This document shows positions 6,636-8,776 of a stretch of DNA of 8,776 nucleotides, in pieces (the stretch's first letter is position 1; every line of letters begins with the position of its first letter). The DNA is taken from contig WFQT01000249.1 of NCBI GenBank assembly GCA_015486895.1, positions 1-8,776 on the forward strand. The letters are read 5' to 3'. The notes beneath the pieces were generated by a model. That model was not told the origin of the DNA, did not search any database, and was given only the letters and a program-made list of their open reading frames with translations. The stretch comes from Anaerolineae bacterium (lineage in GTDB: Bacteria > Chloroflexota > Anaerolineae > JAADDB01). The translations under genes were made by a program, and so were the position numbers.

Positions 6636-6688
6636 ACTCCCCACGCAACACTCCCCATGCAACACGCAACACGCAACACGCAATACGC
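6636..6688. repeat. Heptanucleotide tandem repeat array
   Basis: Seven full 7-nt units and a partial eighth: ACTCCCC, ACGCAAC, ACTCCCC, ATGCAAC, ACGCAAC, ACGCAAC, ACGCAAT, ACGC. The first four form two 14-nt copies differing at one base. The phase is kept throughout, which is strong evidence for a true tandem array formed by slippage or unit duplication. It is non-coding and lies about 100 nt past the mutS stop. Confidence 0.88.
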
Positions 6689-6706
6689 GTAATGCTTGCC
6701 TTAGAC

Positions 6707-6721
6707 CTGCTTGCAAAGCAG
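6707..6721 (+). terminator. Weak hairpin after mutS, possible terminator
   Basis: CTGCTT, a 3-nt GCA loop, then AAGCAG: a perfect 6-bp stem. On the plus strand it is followed by CGTGATAAAAATG, with no U tract, so termination would be poor at best. It is the best plus-strand hairpin downstream of mutS that I can see. Confidence 0.22.
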
Positions 6722-6797
6722 CGTGATAAAAATGATGATGCTTGATTATCGTCTCTCCGACGAAGTCCCGTCCATTCCAACCAAAGCTACCCCAGCA

Positions 6798-7871
6798 CTA
6801 AAATAAGTGCACCGCCGAAGCCTTGAAAGTCAGGTAAATATCCGCTCCCTGCCGGATAGCCAGATCCTCGTAGGAGCGGCGGGTGATCAGCGCCGTGAAC
6901 CGAGGCGGCACCTCCACCGTCACCAGTAGCACACCGCCCTGATCCACTAGATCGACGACGTGCCCTTGGAAGGTGTTGCGGGCGCTGGAGACCAACGGTT
7001 GCCGGGAGAGCAGGATATCCTCAGGGCGTACCATCAGTCGAACAGCGCCTTCATGCTGCCAGGCCACAGAGATGCAGATAGCGCCGACACGCACGCAAGG
7101 CACTCCACCGGGGCCGGTCGTCGTTGTACCCTGGAAGAGGTTGCGGCCGCCGACGAATTCCGCCACGAAACGGTTGGCCGGCCGGCGGAAAATTTCCTCT
7201 GGGGAACCAACTTGCTGCAATTGCCCTTGGCCAATGACACCAATGCGATCCGCCACCGCCATAGATTCCTCGAAATTGTGGGTTACGTGTAAAACTGTGG
7301 GCTGCAAATGTTGGTGTAGTTGCCGCAACTCCTTCTGCAATACGGTGCGAGTGGTTGGGTCCAAAGCACTCAACGGCTCATCCAGCAAGAGCAGCCGCGG
7401 CCTGGTGACCAGCGCCCGAGCCAGGGCAACCCGTTGCTGTTCGCCACCGGAAAGAGTAGAAGGCCATCGTGATAAAAGGGGTTCAATATGTAGTAGCTCG
7501 GAGATTTCCGCTACCAATGATGCCCGGGTGCGTTCCTGCCGCCGCAAGCCAAAAGCGATATTCTCCGCTACGGTGAGGTGCGGAAAGAGTAGGTAATCCT
7601 GGTAGACAAAGCCAATGCTCCGCCGCTCCGCTGGTAGGTCGGTAACATCGGTGTCCCCGTATAAAATGTGCCCTTGCTGGGGGGAACGCAGCCCGGCGAT
7701 AGTCTCCAAGAGCAGTGTTTTCCCGGCGCCGGTGGGCCCCAGCAGTACGAAATATTCCCCCGGATGCAAAGCCAGGTTGACCGGTTCCAATAGGAATTTC
7801 CCAGCGCCGACGGAAAGCCCCTGCAGGCGAATAGGCAAAATTTCCTCGTTACTGGAATTTATGCGCTCCAT
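6798..7871 (-). CDS. wtpC: ABC transporter ATP-binding protein, molybdate/tungstate type
   Basis: The cytoplasmic ATPase that powers the adjacent permease. The product is 357 aa. The nucleotide-binding domain shows Walker A G-P-T-G-A-G-K-T (residues 45-52), Q-loop Gln91, signature L-S-G-G-E-Q-Q (140-146), Walker B L-L-L-L-D-E-P (160-166), D-loop S-A-L-D (168-171) and H-loop His198. A C-terminal TOBE-like extension includes V-R-P-E-D (281-285), as in importers for molybdate, sulfate, iron and polyamines. Substrate is inferred from the WtpB-like permease partner; the ATPase alone would not distinguish tungstate, molybdate or sulfate. The ATG at 7871 has AAAGGAG 5 nt ahead of AT-G-G and overlaps the permease stop by 13 nt, so translation is probably coupled. 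Confidence 0.87.
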   Translation of the reverse strand: MERINSSNEEILPIRLQGLSVGAGKFLLEPVNLALHPGEYFVLLGPTGAGKTLLLETIAGLRSPQQGHILYGDTDVTDLPAERRSIGFVYQDYLLFPHLTVAENIAFGLRRQERTRASLVAEISELLHIEPLLSRWPSTLSGGEQQRVALARALVTRPRLLLLDEPLSALDPTTRTVLQKELRQLHQHLQPTVLHVTHNFEESMAVADRIGVIGQGQLQQVGSPEEIFRRPANRFVAEFVGGRNLFQGTTTTGPGGVPCVRVGAICISVAWQHEGAVRLMVRPEDILLSRQPLVSSARNTFQGHVVDLVDQGGVLLVTVEVPPRFTALITRRSYEDLAIRQGADIYLTFKASAVHLF

Positions 7872-8650
7872 CGGTTCTCCTTTACAGGTCGGGAAAAGAA
7901 ACGCAAGACAATGAAAATCAAGAGAGAAACGGTGACTAAAATCGCCGCCACTGGCAGAGCATAACGAAGACCAAAGGTCTCAAAGCGGTCGTAGAGCAGC
8001 ACCGGCGCAACCATGGGATGATAGGCTAAGATAATCACAGCACCGAACTCGCTAATGCCCCGAGCCCACATCATGATGGCCCCGGCCAAGATGCCTCGCC
8101 AGGCTAATGGCAACGACACCCGCCAGAATGCTTCCCAGGGAGTCGCTCCTAACGTGCGGGCCACTCTTTCCAGCCGTGGGTCTACTGCCCTGAATGCCTC
8201 CTTGGCCGCGTCAACCAGGAATGGCAGGCTAACGAAAAGCAGCGCGGCAATAATGCCGGACACACTGCCGGTGAAGCGAATTCCCAAAGGCTGCAATGGT
8301 TTGCCCAGAAGCCCTTGTCGTCCGAATATCATCAGCAAAGCCACGCCGGCAGCGGTATGGGGCACCACTACCGGCAGGTCAATGACGCCTTCCACTACCT
8401 GCCGGCCGGGAAAATCGTGACGGGCCAGTAAGTAAGCTAAAGGTACACCTGTGAACAACGCTACCAGCGTTGCTACCGCCGCTGCATAAAATGTCAGGGC
8501 AATAGCCGCTTGCACCTCGCCGTCTGCCGCCGTTTGCCAGAGTAAAGCAGGAGAACTGCTAAAAAGCGTCGACAGCAACGGCAACAAAATGAAAGACAAT
8601 AAGAGGCCGGCGGCAATGCCGAACCACCATGTGAAACGATGAACCCTCAT
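7859..8650 (-). CDS. wtpB: ABC transporter permease, molybdate/tungstate (WtpB/TupB/ModB-like)
   Basis: The membrane channel of an oxyanion importer. The product is 263 aa with about six hydrophobic segments (roughly residues 8-29, 49-77, 88-109, 130-147, 184-206, 236-252). The cytoplasmic coupling (EAA) loop is at about 151-183, containing E-A-F-R-A-V-D and L-G-A-T-P-W-E-A-F. The stretch A-R-G-I-S-E-F-G-A-V-I-I-L-A-Y-H-P (197-213), followed by A-P-V-L-L-Y-D-R-F, is characteristic of WtpB-type molybdate/tungstate permeases rather than CysT/CysW or ModB. I chose ATG 8650 for its AGGAGAGG site; an in-frame GTG at 8686 has no good site. A periplasmic binding protein gene would be expected upstream, beyond the right edge. 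Metal specificity is inferred. Confidence 0.87.
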   Translation of the reverse strand: MRVHRFTWWFGIAAGLLLSFILLPLLSTLFSSSPALLWQTAADGEVQAAIALTFYAAAVATLVALFTGVPLAYLLARHDFPGRQVVEGVIDLPVVVPHTAAGVALLMIFGRQGLLGKPLQPLGIRFTGSVSGIIAALLFVSLPFLVDAAKEAFRAVDPRLERVARTLGATPWEAFWRVSLPLAWRGILAGAIMMWARGISEFGAVIILAYHPMVAPVLLYDRFETFGLRYALPVAAILVTVSLLIFIVLRFFSRPVKENRWSA

Positions 8651-8693
8651 TTCCTCTCCTCGGAATGCTATTGGAATTGTTTTCACTATCGCT

Positions 8694-8722
8694 ATGCTAA
8701 TGGCAGCTCCCCGTTTTGTTAA
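8694..8722 (-). promoter_or_regulatory. Possible promoter of the permease-ATPase pair
   Basis: On the minus strand a -35 TTAACA (8722-8717, one mismatch to consensus) is followed by 17 nt and a -10 TAGCAT (8699-8694, two mismatches). Transcription would start near 8687, giving a leader of about 37 nt to the ATG at 8650 and making the upstream GTG at 8686 an unlikely start. The -35 lies in the loop of the inverted repeat below. Confidence 0.38.
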
Positions 8723-8736
8723 AAAAGGGAAGCTGC
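8703..8736. repeat. 10-bp inverted repeat upstream of the permease gene
   Basis: GCAGCTCCCC (8703-8712) pairs with GGGAAGCTGC (8727-8736), with one base mismatch or wobble, around an AT-rich 14-nt loop. It overlaps the possible promoter. There is no U tract on the minus strand, so a simple terminator between an upstream gene and the permease is not supported. An operator or an mRNA stability hairpin is possible. Confidence 0.5.
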
Positions 8737-8743
8737 TTTCAGA

Positions 8744-8767
8744 CCTGCCCGCAGGGCTCCAGAGCCC
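8744..8767. repeat. Two adjacent interlocking short palindromes
   Basis: CCTGC-CC-GCAGG (8744-8755) is directly followed by, and shares two G bases with, GGGCTC-CA-GAGCCC (8754-8767). Both have 5- or 6-bp perfect arms. The cluster resembles a short dispersed palindromic element, but only one copy is visible in this window. Confidence 0.4.
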
Positions 8768-8776
8768 GATTTCAAT

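Larger units (their letters stand above)
6532..6797. other. Convergent spacer between mutS and the ABC importer ATPase gene
   Basis: 266 nt between the mutS stop and the stop of the minus-strand ATPase gene. It contains a 6-bp inverted repeat (TGTTGC at 6588-6593, GCAACA at 6600-6605), the heptad array at 6636-6688 and a small hairpin at 6707-6721. I see no gene and no strong intrinsic terminator for either strand, although two operons converge here. Confidence 0.5.

Noticed and set aside
6636..6688. CRISPR array
   Set aside because: The units are 7 nt and contiguous with no spacers; this is a simple tandem repeat.
6973..7596. 207-codon plus-strand open frame opposite the ABC ATPase gene
   Set aside because: It is fully antisense to a gene with all ABC ATPase motifs; the Ser/Arg/Cys-rich translation shows no domain.
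8055..8420. 121-codon plus-strand open frame opposite the permease gene
   Set aside because: It is antisense to clear transmembrane and coupling-loop coding sequence, and the translation has no recognisable features.
8651..8686. Permease start at GTG 8686
   Set aside because: No good ribosome binding site precedes it, and it would fall at the predicted transcription start; ATG 8650 has a clear site.
1..8776. A previously undescribed defence, mobile or biosynthetic system
   Set aside because: All the long genes belong to well-known families (glycine cleavage, MutS, ABC importer). There are no integrase, transposase, toxin-antitoxin or unknown gene clusters in the window.

Overview
The window reads as an ordinary chromosomal segment of a free-living bacterium. 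I see no phage, plasmid, IS element, CRISPR array, tRNA or rRNA. Gene order, protein style and the short intergenic repeats are reminiscent of Chloroflexota (Anaerolineae-like), but this is an impression rather than a demonstration. By eye the base composition is moderately GC-rich in genes, with AT-richer spacers.

Region 1 (1-3455, minus strand) is a glycine cleavage operon read right to left. A sigma70-type promoter (about 3427-3455) drives a leader of roughly 270 nt. The leader carries a tandem glycine riboswitch (aptamer 1 at 3298-3400, aptamer 2 at 3205-3289) and ends in a terminator-like hairpin (3176-3204) just before the gcvT ribosome binding site. Then come gcvT (T-protein), a 211-nt spacer, gcvH (lipoyl carrier), gcvPA (P-protein alpha subunit) and the first 21 codons of a probable gcvPB, which runs off the left edge. 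gcvH, gcvPA and gcvPB are packed end to end (1-nt gap, then a 4-nt ATGA overlap). The ribosome binding sites of gcvPA and gcvPB lie inside the last codons of the gene before. The P, H and T proteins, together with a dihydrolipoamide dehydrogenase not seen here, break glycine into CO2, ammonia and methylene-tetrahydrofolate. The riboswitch lets glycine control that expression.

Region 2 (3456-3912) is a long spacer between the divergent gcv operon and mutS. It holds a small GC-rich hairpin, a weak candidate mutS promoter and repeat-like DNA with 7-nt and 9-10-nt phasing.

Region 3 (3913-6531, plus strand) is mutS, encoding a full-length DNA mismatch recognition ATPase. Its start is ambiguous: a TTG 36 nt upstream has a much better ribosome binding site than the homology-favoured ATG. 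mutL is not in the window.

Region 4 (6532-6797) is a convergent spacer with a clear heptanucleotide tandem array (6636-6688) and a weak hairpin.

Region 5 (6798-8776, minus strand) is a two-gene ABC importer module: a permease of the molybdate/tungstate WtpB type and its ATPase, overlapping by 13 nt. The substrate-binding protein gene is not in the window. The DNA upstream of the permease is rich in palindromes and contains a possible promoter.

I found no convincing undescribed system. The points most worth a second look are the switching logic of the riboswitch expression platform, the phased repeats on both sides of mutS, and the mutS start.
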